DNA from: Candidatus Moraniibacteriota bacterium
GTDB taxonomy: Bacteria > Patescibacteriota > Minisyncoccia > Moranbacterales > UBA1568
Assembly (NCBI GenBank): GCA_008012175.1
Contig: SSEF01000027.1
Coordinates: forward strand, 1-34,589
DNA: 34,589 bases
Reading direction: 5' to 3'
Shown: piece after piece, positions 24,443-31,822 of the stretch
How positions within the stretch are numbered: the stretch's first letter is position 1
Layout: each line of letters starts with the position of its first letter
Notes under the pieces: generated by a model
What the model saw: only the letters and a program-made list of their open reading frames with translations
Databases searched by the model: none
Told to the model about the DNA's origin: nothing
Translations under genes and position numbers: made by a program

Positions 24443-25036
24443 ATGGCTGATACCTCCAAGATCGACCAATTAAAAGTCCTGAATGCCCGGATGATACTGG
24501 AGTGCCCCTGTACACTCCGAGATACTGCTACTCAGGCGGTTCCGGGAGATGGCAATGCGGACGCTGATATTCTCTTCATTGGTGAAGCACCCGGAAAAAA
24601 TGAGGATGAGCAGGGGATCCCATTTGTCGGCGCGGCAGGAAAATTCCTCTCCGAGATGCTGGACGGTATCGGTCTCAGGCGCGAGGATATCTATATCACC
24701 AATGTGGTGAAGTATCGCCCACCCAATAATCGAGATCCTTTGCCGGAAGAGATCGCTGCCTGCATGCCCTGGCTTCATGAACAGATCAAAATCATCGAAC
24801 CGAAAATGATCGTGACGCTCGGCCGGCACGCGATGGAGCACTTCATTCCTGGAAAGAAAATTTCCGAGGTGCATGGACAAGCCTTCCGCCGGATGTTTCC
24901 TGATATCGGTCCGCAGGTTTTCTTCGCCCTCTATCATCCAGCGGCAGCGCTCTACAATGGTGGAATGCGTGGGACGCTCATGGAGGACTTCGGGAAGATA
25001 CCGCTTGTACTTAAGAAGCTCGAATCGGAAACATAA
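24443..25036 (+). CDS. Uracil-DNA glycosylase, family 4 (UDGa-like)
   Basis: 197 residues from the ATG at 24443; a TTG at 24416 would add nine residues. It removes uracil from DNA to start base-excision repair. Motif A is GEAPGKNEDEQG and motif B is HPAAAL, both typical of family 4. Family members bind a 4Fe-4S cluster through four cysteines. Here the first pair is ECPC (Cys-x-Cys instead of Cys-x2-Cys), the third position, usually in VKCRPP, is Tyr (VVKYRPPNNRDP), and the fourth Cys is present (AACMPWL). The cluster may therefore be altered. It is the last gene of the rbfA operon. Confidence 0.88.
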   Translation: MADTSKIDQLKVLNARMILECPCTLRDTATQAVPGDGNADADILFIGEAPGKNEDEQGIPFVGAAGKFLSEMLDGIGLRREDIYITNVVKYRPPNNRDPLPEEIAACMPWLHEQIKIIEPKMIVTLGRHAMEHFIPGKKISEVHGQAFRRMFPDIGPQVFFALYHPAAALYNGGMRGTLMEDFGKIPLVLKKLESET

Positions 25037-25064
25037 AATCCCGATAGAGTCGGGATTTTATGTT
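25034..25064. terminator. Terminator between the UDG gene and the convergent phosphoesterase gene
   Basis: Perfect 11-bp stem TAAAATCCCGA/TCGGGATTTTA with 5-nt loop; T-rich on both sides, bidirectional. Confidence 0.85.
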
Positions 25065-25079
25065 TGGGCGATCTGACAA

Positions 25080-26186
25080 TCACTGCTTCCGCTCGAGCGT
25101 AAAAAAGACCACTTCCTGGGCAGTACCGAAGCGCTGCGGGGGACCCCAGCTTCCCGCGCCGCTTGTCGTATAAACAAATGCATCGCCATATGACTTCAAA
25201 CCAAAATCAAATCCTTTGTATACAAACCAAGTAATGAGACTGAATGGCCACATCTGCCCCTCATGGGTATGGCCATGGAGCGTCAGGTCGGCGCCGCCGC
25301 CAACAAGCTCTCCGATGTTCCGAGGGACATGCTTCAGCGCTATGGTCGGCATATCATCTTTCAGCATGAGATGCATCATGACCATTTCAGTCGCTTCGGG
25401 CGTCCGAGTCGTGACAAAATCGAGACCGACGATCTGAAGGCCTTCGAGCTCGACACGCCTGTCATTGATCACCCGGAACCCGGCTGCTTCAAGCGAGCGA
25501 AGGAATCCAATCGTATCGCCGTACTCCTCGTGATTTCCTGAAACAAAATACGAAGGGATGCGAGAAGTGATTGACCTAAAAGGAGCCGTGACAAGATCGG
25601 CATCGATGGGTGGACCGTCGAAGTAATCCCCCCCCATGAGGATGAGAGACGGATCCTCGTTGGAGATGAGTCCGGCAATATCCCGCGCCGTCCGTTCACG
25701 ATGAATATTTCCAAAATGCGAGTCGGCAAAGAACGCAATTTTTTTTCCAACCCAGTAATCAGGCAGGTTCGGCAATAGAACTGTGAGATGCTTCGGATGG
25801 ACCTGGAAGCCACTCCAGAGCGCAAAGCCATTCAATCCAAGTGCTGTCATGAAACACACGAGGGCTACCCAGGAAGAAACGGTTCCTCCGAAAGAATCGA
25901 AAATAATCGAAATGAGAGAGAGTACCACAGCCGCAAGGAACAGGAGGTGCACCGTACCAAGCCACATAGCAGCATAAAAATATGCAGTCCTGGTCACATC
26001 TCCCGGAAAGAGACGGGTAAGGATATTTGAGACGAGAAAAGAGAAGGAGAGTGCGATGACTATCGAAAAAAAGACTGTGCGAGAATGTCCGACGAGCGGC
26101 CAGTAGTTGTCGAGAACGCGCCAAACCACCCAATGGACAAAGGTGATGATCGATTGGATGACGATGAGAAAAGCGGCGATACCCAT
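25080..26186 (-). CDS. Membrane-anchored metallophosphoesterase (YkuE/YaeI-like)
   Basis: 368 residues from the ATG at 26186; the frame runs back into tRNA-Leu but cannot start there. Four transmembrane helices occupy about 3-22, 35-58, 70-95 and 105-130. The calcineurin-like phosphoesterase domain follows with all metal ligands: FFADSHFGNIH (D-x-H), LMGGDYFDG (GD), VSGNHEEYGD (GNHE), an IALKHVP segment and LHGHTHEGQ (GHTH). Relatives of this architecture act on lipid-linked or other phosphoesters at the membrane; the substrate here is unknown. It lies 18 nt downstream of tRNA-Leu and is probably cotranscribed with tRNA-Cys and tRNA-Leu. Confidence 0.9.
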   Translation of the reverse strand: MGIAAFLIVIQSIITFVHWVVWRVLDNYWPLVGHSRTVFFSIVIALSFSFLVSNILTRLFPGDVTRTAYFYAAMWLGTVHLLFLAAVVLSLISIIFDSFGGTVSSWVALVCFMTALGLNGFALWSGFQVHPKHLTVLLPNLPDYWVGKKIAFFADSHFGNIHRERTARDIAGLISNEDPSLILMGGDYFDGPPIDADLVTAPFRSITSRIPSYFVSGNHEEYGDTIGFLRSLEAAGFRVINDRRVELEGLQIVGLDFVTTRTPEATEMVMMHLMLKDDMPTIALKHVPRNIGELVGGGADLTLHGHTHEGQMWPFSLITWFVYKGFDFGLKSYGDAFVYTTSGAGSWGPPQRFGTAQEVVFFTLERKQ

Positions 26187-26204
26187 ATTTTGTATTTCAA
26201 GCTG

Positions 26205-26288
26205 TGCCGCGGGAGAGACTCGAACTCTCATGGCTTTTAAGGCCCGCGGATTTTAAGTCCGCTGCGTATACCATTCCGCCACCGCGGC
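26205..26288 (-). tRNA. tRNA-Leu(TAA)
   Basis: 84-nt class II tRNA: acceptor GCCGCGG/CCGCGGC, anticodon loop CTTAAAA (anticodon TAA), long variable arm, T-arm with GTTCGAGTC, discriminator A. CCA not encoded. Confidence 0.96.
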
Positions 26289-26347
26289 AATTTTTCCCTG
26301 CGGCTTCTCTATTATATCCCAGGGAGGAGAAGCGAGGAGGTCGAATG

Positions 26348-26418
26348 AGGTCCGAAGCGGAGTTGAACCGCTGTACAGGGTTTTGCAGACCCTTGCCTAA
26401 CCGCTCGGCCATCGGACC
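26348..26418 (-). tRNA. tRNA-Cys(GCA)
   Basis: Acceptor GGTCCGA/TCGGACC, anticodon loop CTGCAAA (anticodon GCA), T-arm AGCGG-TTCAACT-CCGCT, discriminator T as expected for Cys. Confidence 0.96.
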
Positions 26419-26434
26419 CGAACAGAACACTCTG

Positions 26435-26463
26435 AGCCTAGCAAAGCCGAAAGAGGGAGTCAA
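26435..26463 (-). promoter_or_regulatory. Promoter of tRNA-Cys / tRNA-Leu / phosphoesterase
   Basis: Reverse strand TTGACT (26458-26463), 17 nt, TAGGCT (26435-26440). Confidence 0.6.
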
Positions 26464-26470
26464 TCGGATA

Positions 26471-26498
26471 AAAAGAGGGGCTTGTCAGCCCCTCTTTT
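26471..26498. terminator. Terminator of the 3D-domain gene
   Basis: Perfect 11-bp stem AAAAGAGGGGC/GCCCCTCTTTT with 6-nt loop, just after the stop codon; placed immediately upstream of the tRNA-Cys promoter. Confidence 0.85.
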
Positions 26499-26500
26499 AA

Positions 26501-27040
26501 TTAATCTACAATTTCAGCTTCAAGGTGCTGGCGGCCGAAAGCAAACGCCTCACCCTTGGTCTCCATATAAATATCAATCTTATTTCCCTTGATAGCACCA
26601 CCACGGTCCTCGCAGCGATACACGCCCATGCCGTCGATAGCAATCTTGGCGCCGAAGGGAAAGTTTGGAGGACAAGCAAGTGTGCGATTTTCGGTTACCT
26701 TGAGACCGGAAGCCGTGATGCCATCGTCTTTGCCGCATTCATCAGCTGCCGCCGTATAGGCCGAAGCATTGATCGTAAAGCGCTTACCGACCTCGAGCTG
26801 GCCCCAAAGATGGGCCTGTTTTTCCTTCCAGCGAGCGAGCTTCTTCTCGTCAGCCGTCATTTCGCCCGTTGCTTTCACAACTGGCTTGCGCTTTTCCGTC
26901 CCGAAAGTCCAGATGAGAAGGAGCGGATCGGAGGCAATATCATAGCGAGAAGAGGAAACCTCGGGAAACGCCGCTTCAGCTGGCTGTGAAAAAATCACAG
27001 CCAACGTTATAAGAAGCAGGGGGAAATAAATAAAGCGCAT
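26501..27040 (-). CDS. Exported 3D-domain protein
   Basis: 179 residues with a signal peptide (about 1-23, cleavage after AEA). The C-terminal ~95 residues form a 3D domain, named for three conserved aspartates: FTINASAYTAAADECGKDDGITASG, FGAKIAIDGMGVYRCEDRGGAIKGNKIDIY. This double-psi beta-barrel is shared with MltA-type lytic transglycosylases and with YabE/RpfB-type cell-wall proteins, so a peptidoglycan-related role is likely. The linker is charged (EMTADEKKLARWKEK). Start supported by AAGGG 6 nt upstream. It is a single gene with its own promoter and terminator. Confidence 0.92.
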   Translation of the reverse strand: MRFIYFPLLLITLAVIFSQPAEAAFPEVSSSRYDIASDPLLLIWTFGTEKRKPVVKATGEMTADEKKLARWKEKQAHLWGQLEVGKRFTINASAYTAAADECGKDDGITASGLKVTENRTLACPPNFPFGAKIAIDGMGVYRCEDRGGAIKGNKIDIYMETKGEAFAFGRQHLEAEIVD

Positions 27041-27074
27041 AGAAAGCCCTTACACATAATCTGAGCGGTGAAGT

Positions 27075-27103
27075 ATGGTAGAAACCGAATACTTACCGAT
27101 CAA
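27075..27103 (-). promoter_or_regulatory. Promoter of the 3D-domain gene
   Basis: Reverse strand TTGATC (27098-27103), 17 nt, TACCAT (27075-27080). The AT-rich stretch 27104-27260 shows nothing further. Confidence 0.55.
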
Positions 27104-27260
27104 GCCAGCCTTTTAAGCGTGACTTCATACATTAGCATATTTTTATATTTGTGTCAATACTAAAATGTTCTACTTCCAGATCACGTACTATTCTAAATAT
27201 GGATTTCAGCGCCTATATAAGCCATTTATTGAATTCTAAAAAGTATCTTTCCAAAATATC

Positions 27261-27288
27261 GAAAAAAAAAGACGCACTATTGTGCGCC
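27261..27288 (-). terminator. Terminator of the response-regulator gene
   Basis: CGCAC/GTGCG stem with AATA loop followed on the reverse strand by a run of nine T. Confidence 0.8.
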
Positions 27289-27308
27289 TAACCTAACAAT
27301 TTTTGTTA

Positions 27309-27695
27309 CTATCGGATAACTTCCCGAAGTATTTTCACCACTTTTTGCGGCGTTGTCAATGCTTTTACGAGATAAAAGTGTGTTTCAAATTTTCCAGCTT
27401 TTTTGAAGGATTCCTGATCATCCGCATTGGAAAGAATGACGATCGGGATGCCGCGCAGCTTCACATCTCTCGAAATTTCATCGAGCACCTCGAAACCGTT
27501 CTTTTTCGGCATCTGGAGATCCAGAATGATAGCGTCTGGCCTGTGCTGACGAATCATTGCAAGACCCTCCTCACCATCACCAGCCAGAACTGCATCAAAG
27601 TTCTCACGACTCAGATTGAGAAGATAGATCTCCCGAAGATCCGCATCATCATCTATAACACAGATCTTTGGCCGTACAAATGGATGTTCGCTCAT
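27309..27695 (-). CDS. Stand-alone response-regulator receiver (CheY-like)
   Basis: 128 residues consisting only of a receiver domain. The acidic pair is in CVIDDDADLRE, the phospho-acceptor Asp in AIILDLQMPKKNGFEVL, the conserved Ser/Thr in VILSNADD and the Lys in FYLVKALTTPQ. There is no output domain, so it acts by protein contact, as in CheY or Spo0F types. The start ATG at 27695 lies 9 nt from an extended -10 (TGGTATACT), predicting a leaderless or near-leaderless mRNA. It is transcribed divergently from msrB-msrA. No histidine kinase is nearby. Confidence 0.92.
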   Translation of the reverse strand: MSEHPFVRPKICVIDDDADLREIYLLNLSRENFDAVLAGDGEEGLAMIRQHRPDAIILDLQMPKKNGFEVLDEISRDVKLRGIPIVILSNADDQESFKKAGKFETHFYLVKALTTPQKVVKILREVIR

Positions 27696-27704
27696 AGTGC
27701 CCAC

Positions 27705-27713
27705 AGTATACCA
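27705..27713 (-). promoter_or_regulatory. Extended -10 promoter of the receiver gene
   Basis: Reverse strand TGGTATACT; only 9 nt separate TATACT (27705-27710) from the ATG. Confidence 0.55.
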
Positions 27714-27736
27714 TATCCTGGGCAATATTTTCAGAG

Positions 27737-27742
27737 TATACT
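27737..27742 (+). promoter_or_regulatory. -10 element of msrB
   Basis: TATACT 9 nt upstream of the msrB ATG; no clear -35. A start within 2-3 nt of the codon is predicted. Confidence 0.45.
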
Positions 27743-27751
27743 GGATGCCGT

Positions 27752-28141
27752 ATGGCTTGGAACACCCTTGATGATAAAGTGCGCATCGTTGTCGAAGGAG
27801 GGACCGAGGCGCCGTTTTCCGGCGAGTACGATTCGCTCTTCGCGCCGGGCACCTATCTCTGCCGGCGCTGCAATGCGCCGCTCTATGATGCGCGGACGAA
27901 ATTCGATGCTGGTTGCGGTTGGCCCGCGTTCGACGACGACTTTCCTGGGGCTGTGAAGCGTCTCGTCGACGCCGACGGTCGTCGGACCGAGATCCGCTGT
28001 TCGCACTGCGACGCCCATCTCGGACATGTGTTCGAAGGGGAGCACCTCACATCCAAAGATACCCGACACTGCGTGAATTCACTATCGCTCCGCTTCGTCC
28101 CCGAAGGGAAGACGTTGCCGCCCATCCTGAATGAAGAATGA
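27752..28141 (+). CDS. msrB: Peptide-methionine (R)-S-oxide reductase
   Basis: 129 residues, full-length MsrB, which reduces the R form of methionine sulfoxide. The two zinc-binding pairs are CRRC (about 37-40) and CSHC (about 87-90). The catalytic Cys is in [12 protein letters not shown]. The [13 protein letters not shown] and [10 protein letters not shown] segments are typical. It is followed by msrA with an 11-nt overlap, so both stereoisomers are handled by one operon. The message appears leaderless, as no ribosome binding site precedes the ATG. Confidence 0.96.
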   Translation: MAWNTLDDKVRIVVEGGTEAPFSGEYDSLFAPGTYLCRRCNAPLYDARTKFDAGCGWPAFDDDFPGAVKRLVDADGRRTEIRCSHCDAHLGHVFEGEHLTSKDTRHCVNSLSLRFVPEGKTLPPILNEE

Positions 28142-28691
28142 TCCTATGATGCAAAGAGTGGTTTTTGCTGGCGGCTGTTTCTGGTGCACCGAAGCGATCT
28201 ACAAGCGCCTCCGTGGAGTCGTCTCAGTTACGCCAGGGTATGCCGGAGGCGAGACGGAAAATCCTACCTACGAGGAAGTCTCGAGTGGAACAACTGGCCA
28301 TGCCGAAGCGATCCAGATCGAGTACGATTCAAATGTCATTGCGTACGAAAAGCTCCTCGCTATCTTTTTTCATACGCATGATCCGACGACCTTGAATCAG
28401 CAGGGGGCCGATGTCGGGACGCAGTATCGCTCGGCAATCTTCTATGCCGATGCAAACGAACAAGAAATCGCTGAACGAGTCGTGCAGGAAATAACCGATG
28501 AAAAAATCTATCCGGACAAAATCGTCACCGAAATCATACCCTTCACCAAGTTCTACCCTGCCGAGGATTACCATCGCGACTATTATGATCGCAATCGGTC
28601 CCAAGGTTTCTGCAGCATCGTCATCGGTCCGAAAATCGCCAAGCTCATGAAAGAGTACGCTGCGGACGTGAAGGACGAATTCAGGAAATAG
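28131..28691 (+). CDS. msrA: Peptide-methionine (S)-S-oxide reductase
   Basis: 186 residues. MsrA reduces the S form of methionine sulfoxide. The catalytic motif [11 protein letters not shown] is near the N terminus, followed by [29 protein letters not shown] and [28 protein letters not shown] later Cys in [12 protein letters not shown] may be the resolving residue. The start could be the ATG at 28131 or those at 28146/28149, all without a strong ribosome binding site; translation is probably coupled to msrB. A terminator follows. Confidence 0.96.
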   Translation: MKNDPMMQRVVFAGGCFWCTEAIYKRLRGVVSVTPGYAGGETENPTYEEVSSGTTGHAEAIQIEYDSNVIAYEKLLAIFFHTHDPTTLNQQGADVGTQYRSAIFYADANEQEIAERVVQEITDEKIYPDKIVTEIIPFTKFYPAEDYHRDYYDRNRSQGFCSIVIGPKIAKLMKEYAADVKDEFRK

Positions 28692-28707
28692 TGTATACTA
28701 TTGGAAA

Positions 28708-28744
28708 GAAAAAGACGACTCCAAAAGATAGGCCGTCTTTTTTA
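28708..28744 (+). terminator. Terminator of msrB-msrA
   Basis: AAAAGACG ... CGTCTTTT with a run of six T. Confidence 0.7.
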
Positions 28745-28761
28745 TTTCTCCAGCGCGCTCT

Positions 28762-29400
28762 TCAGGTACCCGGGTCAGTCTTCCGCCACTCGGGGAGCGA
28801 TCCAGTTTTCTTCTCGATTGCGGAAACTGTGCGAAGGAGGCGTTCATTCGCGGGCGGGACGATCCGGTAGTGCCGTGACAGGTCGAGCGCCTCAGCGATA
28901 TCGATGAGACTCTCTTCGCTCGTCACCCAATCGGTCCCGAAACGTTTCAGATTGAACGGTCGCGAGTATTCGCGCAAAGTCTTCCGACCCGTTGTCGTCA
29001 GGTAGTACTCGTGAAAATAGGAGAGGGCGAGCTCGCGGACCGTGCGATAGATCGGATCGCGGTATCGGAGCACGCCGTGATTCGTCTTCGACAGGGCGCC
29101 CCAGTAGCCGTTTCGTTTGAACAAGGTCACCACGTGATCAAAGTCATACCGGAGCGATCGCAGGTCGAGGATGAGCGGCTCCTCGCCGTGATACCAGAGT
29201 GCTGTCGCAGCGAGACAGGCCGCCTCGATGCAGTGAGCCTTGCCTTCGCGCAGGATGACGCGCGGGGAATAGAATGTCAGTCCCGACTTCTCGAAGTTGA
29301 AGGGGAGCGTATCGAGATAATCCTGAATCTTCTCCGGCGTCGAGAGCTTCCGAAAGAACAAGCGCTCTTTTTGATTCAAACCAAACATATTCCTAGCCAT
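28762..29400 (-). CDS. Transglutaminase-like fold protein, unknown function
   Basis: 212 residues without signal peptide. The central part looks like a transglutaminase/papain-type core: GKAHCIEAACLAATALWYHG (Cys at the start of a helix), DFDHVVTLFKRNGYWGALSKTNHG (His on a strand) and RYRDPIYRTVREL (Asp). This Cys-His-Asp order matches transglutaminase-like cysteine peptidase domains, which may be active proteases or binding domains. The N- and C-terminal parts are helical with no recognised motif. Family assignment is from pattern alone and is moderately sure. Confidence 0.72.
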   Translation of the reverse strand: MARNMFGLNQKERLFFRKLSTPEKIQDYLDTLPFNFEKSGLTFYSPRVILREGKAHCIEAACLAATALWYHGEEPLILDLRSLRYDFDHVVTLFKRNGYWGALSKTNHGVLRYRDPIYRTVRELALSYFHEYYLTTTGRKTLREYSRPFNLKRFGTDWVTSEESLIDIAEALDLSRHYRIVPPANERLLRTVSAIEKKTGSLPEWRKTDPGT

Positions 29401-29418
29401 ATCAGATGCGGAGAAACT

Positions 29419-29868
29419 TTATGTCAGTAGATCATTCGCTCTGCGTTCGAGCATCGCTGCCGTAGCAAAGACTACGAGCGAGCCAAGGATGACGATGAGT
29501 CCCATGAAAACCCCGCCTGCCCGATCATCGCTCTCCATCTGAAAAATGAATACTTCTCCTATAATGGCAAAGCCGATCATGACCAACGCACAGTATCGTA
29601 TCACGCGGAGAGCCGTTATGATTTCTCGAGAAAACATCTGACTCTGGCGAATGTATCCAAAAATTTTGAATGCCTGATAGAGTGCTATGAAAAACGGAGT
29701 GGACGCGATATACGCATAGGCGAGAAACGGATCCTTGAAGTAGATCTCGAAGAACGTCGCCTCTGCGTTCCGCCCTTCGATATGCGGCTCCCATAGCAAA
29801 AACGCGAACGCACCAATAGCGACGAACATGAAGACTCCCTGGATAAATATCGCCGAGTTTTTTTGCAT
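29419..29868 (-). CDS. DUF2975-like four-TM membrane protein
   Basis: 149 residues from the ATG at 29868, with four hydrophobic helices (about 6-25, 42-62, 84-107 and 115-138). The spacing and the IRQSQMFSREIITALRVIRYCALVMIGFAIIG segment resemble DUF2975 proteins, small membrane proteins of unknown role that often sit with a small HTH regulator. No such regulator is seen here. A TACAAT lies 6 nt before the ATG and there is no good ribosome binding site. It starts 18 nt upstream of the transglutaminase-like gene's 5' neighbour region but has its own short leader. Confidence 0.68.
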   Translation of the reverse strand: MQKNSAIFIQGVFMFVAIGAFAFLLWEPHIEGRNAEATFFEIYFKDPFLAYAYIASTPFFIALYQAFKIFGYIRQSQMFSREIITALRVIRYCALVMIGFAIIGEVFIFQMESDDRAGGVFMGLIVILGSLVVFATAAMLERRANDLLT

Positions 29869-29964
29869 ACCACCATTGTAGCCCATCACCGACTATTCCC
29901 CTTGACTTTTCCCACTATCAATCCAAAAACAAAACCGCCCCAGGACGGGACGATCTGCTACTTG

Positions 29965-30096
29965 GAGCGGGTAACGGGAGAATCTCACTCGTCTTCGGCT
30001 CTTTGAGAACCCCTCGGTTCTCAACGCTCGAGAGACTCGCTGCTCTCCGCCACAGGAAAACTCCCGTTTTCCCGACCCCTTTCCCGTTCTCCTCCC
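29965..30096 (-). repeat. Conserved-end ~130-bp element, copy 1
   Basis: Begins on the plus strand with GAGCGGGTAACGGGAG (29965-29980), identical to the 3' terminal 16 nt of tRNA-Gly (reverse complement), then AATCTCACT; ends CCCGTTCTCCTCC. Copy 2 shares 24 of the first 25 bases and nearly all of the last ~30, while the middle differs but keeps hairpins (here TTGAGAAC/GGTTCTCAA). On the minus strand the ends can pair (AACGGGA with TCCCGTT) and a GC-rich hairpin with TTTTGTTTTT follows (29918-29946), so it may be a structured RNA. Confidence 0.6.
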
Positions 30097-30112
30097 GCGC
30101 TACTCCCACAAA

Positions 30113-30151
30113 ACTAAAAATCACCCCGATATGGAGTGATTTTTAGTTTCC
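30113..30151. terminator. Strong hairpin/terminator between repeat copy 1 and a tRNA remnant
   Basis: 14-bp stem AAACTAAAAATCAC/GTGATTTTTAGTTT. Confidence 0.65.
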
Positions 30152-30182
30152 TGAGTGGGTGCGTCCGAGATGTTCGAACTGA
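30152..30182 (-). pseudogene. 3' fragment of a tRNA gene
   Basis: On the minus strand AGTTCGAACATCTCGGACGCACC has the form of a T-loop, 3' T-stem, acceptor strand and discriminator. The 5' part of the tRNA is missing: the sequence upstream does not fold with it. It could be a deletion relic or an attachment site. Confidence 0.4.
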
Positions 30183-30195
30183 AGTGTGCTTTGGG

Positions 30196-30236
30196 TAAGC
30201 CTTTGGGATTTGGCTTACTGAAGTAAGCCCTTACAA
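30196..30236 (-). terminator. Hairpin downstream of the 216-residue gene
   Basis: Repeating GTAAGCC/GGCTTAC arms allow two alternative hairpins, GGGCTTAC-TTCA-GTAAGCC being the best on the minus strand. No T-run. Confidence 0.35.
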
Positions 30237-30241
30237 GACGG

Positions 30242-30892
30242 TTATCCCTTGAGATACCTTTTTAAGAAATCCTCTCGTGAGATATAAGCTCTACGATTGA
30301 GACTGCTCTCTGTCGATTCTTTATCAACCGTAAAACCAAAGCGTTCAATCACCCGAGGGCGTCTCGCTATCATAAGGGAATTCCCTTCAATAAGACTTAT
30401 TTCTGGATGATTTTGGACAACTTGTGCGAGTTTTTGCATGGCCTCTTTGAATTTCGTCAGAATGTTTTCATTTCGTTGTTCAGGCACTTCATTTAGATAA
30501 ATATGAATAAATATTGTGCTTTCTGAAATCTCATACGAAACGACCTTATTTATTTCGATATAGTCCGGCCTCTTCTCGCCTTCTGCAAGAAATGACTCAG
30601 GATCCTCGAACTTCTTATCGATAATAGGTTTAAAAAGCTCAAAGAGGGCGTCAACAAATTGATCCTTTTCTTCTATATCAGCGCACTCATCAAGCCTTGA
30701 GAGAAAAGCTTCTTTATTCTCAATCAAAGGCATAATTCCCTCGAGCGTTGATTTTATGTATTCAACTCTTTCCTTGCTCGTCTTGTATGTCTCAGCAATA
30801 CCTGCTTTTGAGACACGATAAAACTCCAATCGCTTCTTCTCGTCTTCAGAGAGAGCAGGTTTTTCAGGGGATGATAATGGAAATTTTTCCAT
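30242..30892 (-). CDS. Cytoplasmic protein, unknown function
   Basis: 216 residues, no signal peptide or transmembrane helix, no recognised family. The first ~120 residues are strongly charged and helical (EDEKKRLEFYRVSKAGIAETYKTSKERVEYIK), possibly a coiled coil. The second half appears alpha/beta, with ESTIFIHIYLNEVPE and SLMIARRPRVIERFGFTVD, a pattern like the end of an acyltransferase-type sheet but not enough to assign. The gene lies between a tRNA remnant and a terminator/direct repeat, inside the accessory segment. A TAGAAT 6 nt before the ATG could be a -10. Confidence 0.7.
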   Translation of the reverse strand: MEKFPLSSPEKPALSEDEKKRLEFYRVSKAGIAETYKTSKERVEYIKSTLEGIMPLIENKEAFLSRLDECADIEEKDQFVDALFELFKPIIDKKFEDPESFLAEGEKRPDYIEINKVVSYEISESTIFIHIYLNEVPEQRNENILTKFKEAMQKLAQVVQNHPEISLIEGNSLMIARRPRVIERFGFTVDKESTESSLNRRAYISREDFLKRYLKG

Positions 30893-30908
30893 ACGTTCAT
30901 TCTACCTC

Positions 30909-30972
30909 AGTTCGACCGTACATTCCCGGTATAAAAAACAAGGCTCTCTAGAGCCTCATTTTTAACTGAGCT
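30909..30972. repeat. Direct repeat flanking the GC-rich cassette, left copy
   Basis: GTTCGAC...ATAAAAAACAAGGCTCT-CTAG-AGAGCCTCATTTTTAACTGAGC; nearly the same segment recurs at 32153-32217 with TGGTGAGCCTTATTTTTGACTGAGC. Each contains an AGGCTC/GAGCCT hairpin between A- and T-runs (a terminator). Confidence 0.6.
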
Positions 30973-31004
30973 GGCTGGTAGATACGGTTAGAACTTTTTA
31001 CATA

Positions 31005-31046
31005 TAAAAAGAAAAAGGCCACGTTTCCGTTATGGATTCGTGGCCT
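31005..31046 (-). terminator. Terminator of the GC-rich cassette
   Basis: AGGCCACG/CGTGGCCT stem (31016-31023 with 31039-31046), then TTTTCTTTTT on the minus strand. Confidence 0.85.
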
Positions 31047-31078
31047 CATGCCTTACGCGGCGTTGCCGCTGAAGTAGG

Positions 31079-31792
31079 TCACTTCTTCTCGTCGGCCTTC
31101 GGCTGCGGAGCCGTCAGGGTGATGCGGGCGGCGCCAGCCTTCGCGATCGCGAGCTTCTGGCCGAACTCTGCCAGGCCGCGCGATTCGTAGACCTTGTACG
31201 CCGTCAGCATGTCGATGGCGAGACGGGTCTGTTCCTCGGGGATCGGCACGAAGGACAGGAAGTTGAGCTTCACGCCCTTGGACTTCAGCACTTCGTTCAC
31301 CGCCGCGAGGAGCTTGTCCTCGAACTCGGCCTGGGAGAAGTCGACGATGTCCTCCTTGAGGAGCATGTCGGCCGCGATGTCGCGGATGCGCTTGTCGATG
31401 ACCGCGTTCTCGGCGGCCTCGTAGAGGCCGGAGGCGTTCGACTTGTCGGTCGCGTCGGTGTTGGCCTTGCCGATGTACTTGGCTTCGCCGACGAAGACGA
31501 TCGCATCGAAGATGCTGTAGTCGTAGGCGACCTCGACCTCGGCCAGCACGCGGCCTTTGAACATGGTCTTGAAGCGCGTGTCGCCCTGCAGCGGGTAGTC
31601 CGGCACGGTGACGTGGTACTCGCACTTGAACTGCTTGTACGGGATCGGCTCGCCGACCTTGATGAGCTGCCAGTTGACGCCGCAGTCCTTCGTGTAGAGG
31701 GTCTGGACGTTCGAGAACGCCCGGTCGGCACAGCCGGTCAGGAATGCAGCGATGGCAGCGAGCGCGAGCGCGATGATGCGGATGGACTTCAT
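31079..31792 (-). CDS. SPFH/prohibitin-like lipoprotein, GC-rich
   Basis: 237 residues. A lipoprotein signal peptide ends in LTGC (Cys21), so the mature protein is lipid-anchored. The body resembles an SPFH/Band 7 domain: a beta-rich first half (GRVLAEVEVAYDYSIFDAIVFVG) followed by a long helical part (ENAVIDKRIRDIAADMLL...FEDKLLAAVNEVLKSKGVKLNFLSFVPIP). Such proteins form oligomers on membranes. GC content and third-position GC are far above those of the flanking genes. AAGGAG lies 7 nt before the ATG, a stronger ribosome binding site than most host genes have. It forms a two-gene operon with the protein below. Transfer from a GC-rich bacterium is likely. Confidence 0.85.
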   Translation of the reverse strand: MKSIRIIALALAAIAAFLTGCADRAFSNVQTLYTKDCGVNWQLIKVGEPIPYKQFKCEYHVTVPDYPLQGDTRFKTMFKGRVLAEVEVAYDYSIFDAIVFVGEAKYIGKANTDATDKSNASGLYEAAENAVIDKRIRDIAADMLLKEDIVDFSQAEFEDKLLAAVNEVLKSKGVKLNFLSFVPIPEEQTRLAIDMLTAYKVYESRGLAEFGQKLAIAKAGAARITLTAPQPKADEKK

Positions 31793-31822
31793 GGATAGAC
31801 TCCTTGGTCGTTGTGGTTGGGT

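Noticed and set aside
29125-29140. CACGTG within the transglutaminase-like gene (and another at about 32515)
   Set aside because: The flanks do not match the parS arms (GTTT/GAAC), so these are chance hexamers.
29965-30096. Integron attC site or CRISPR interpretation of the repeated elements
   Set aside because: No GTTRRRY/RYYYAAC core pair at the right ends, no integrase, only two copies, and no regular spacers.
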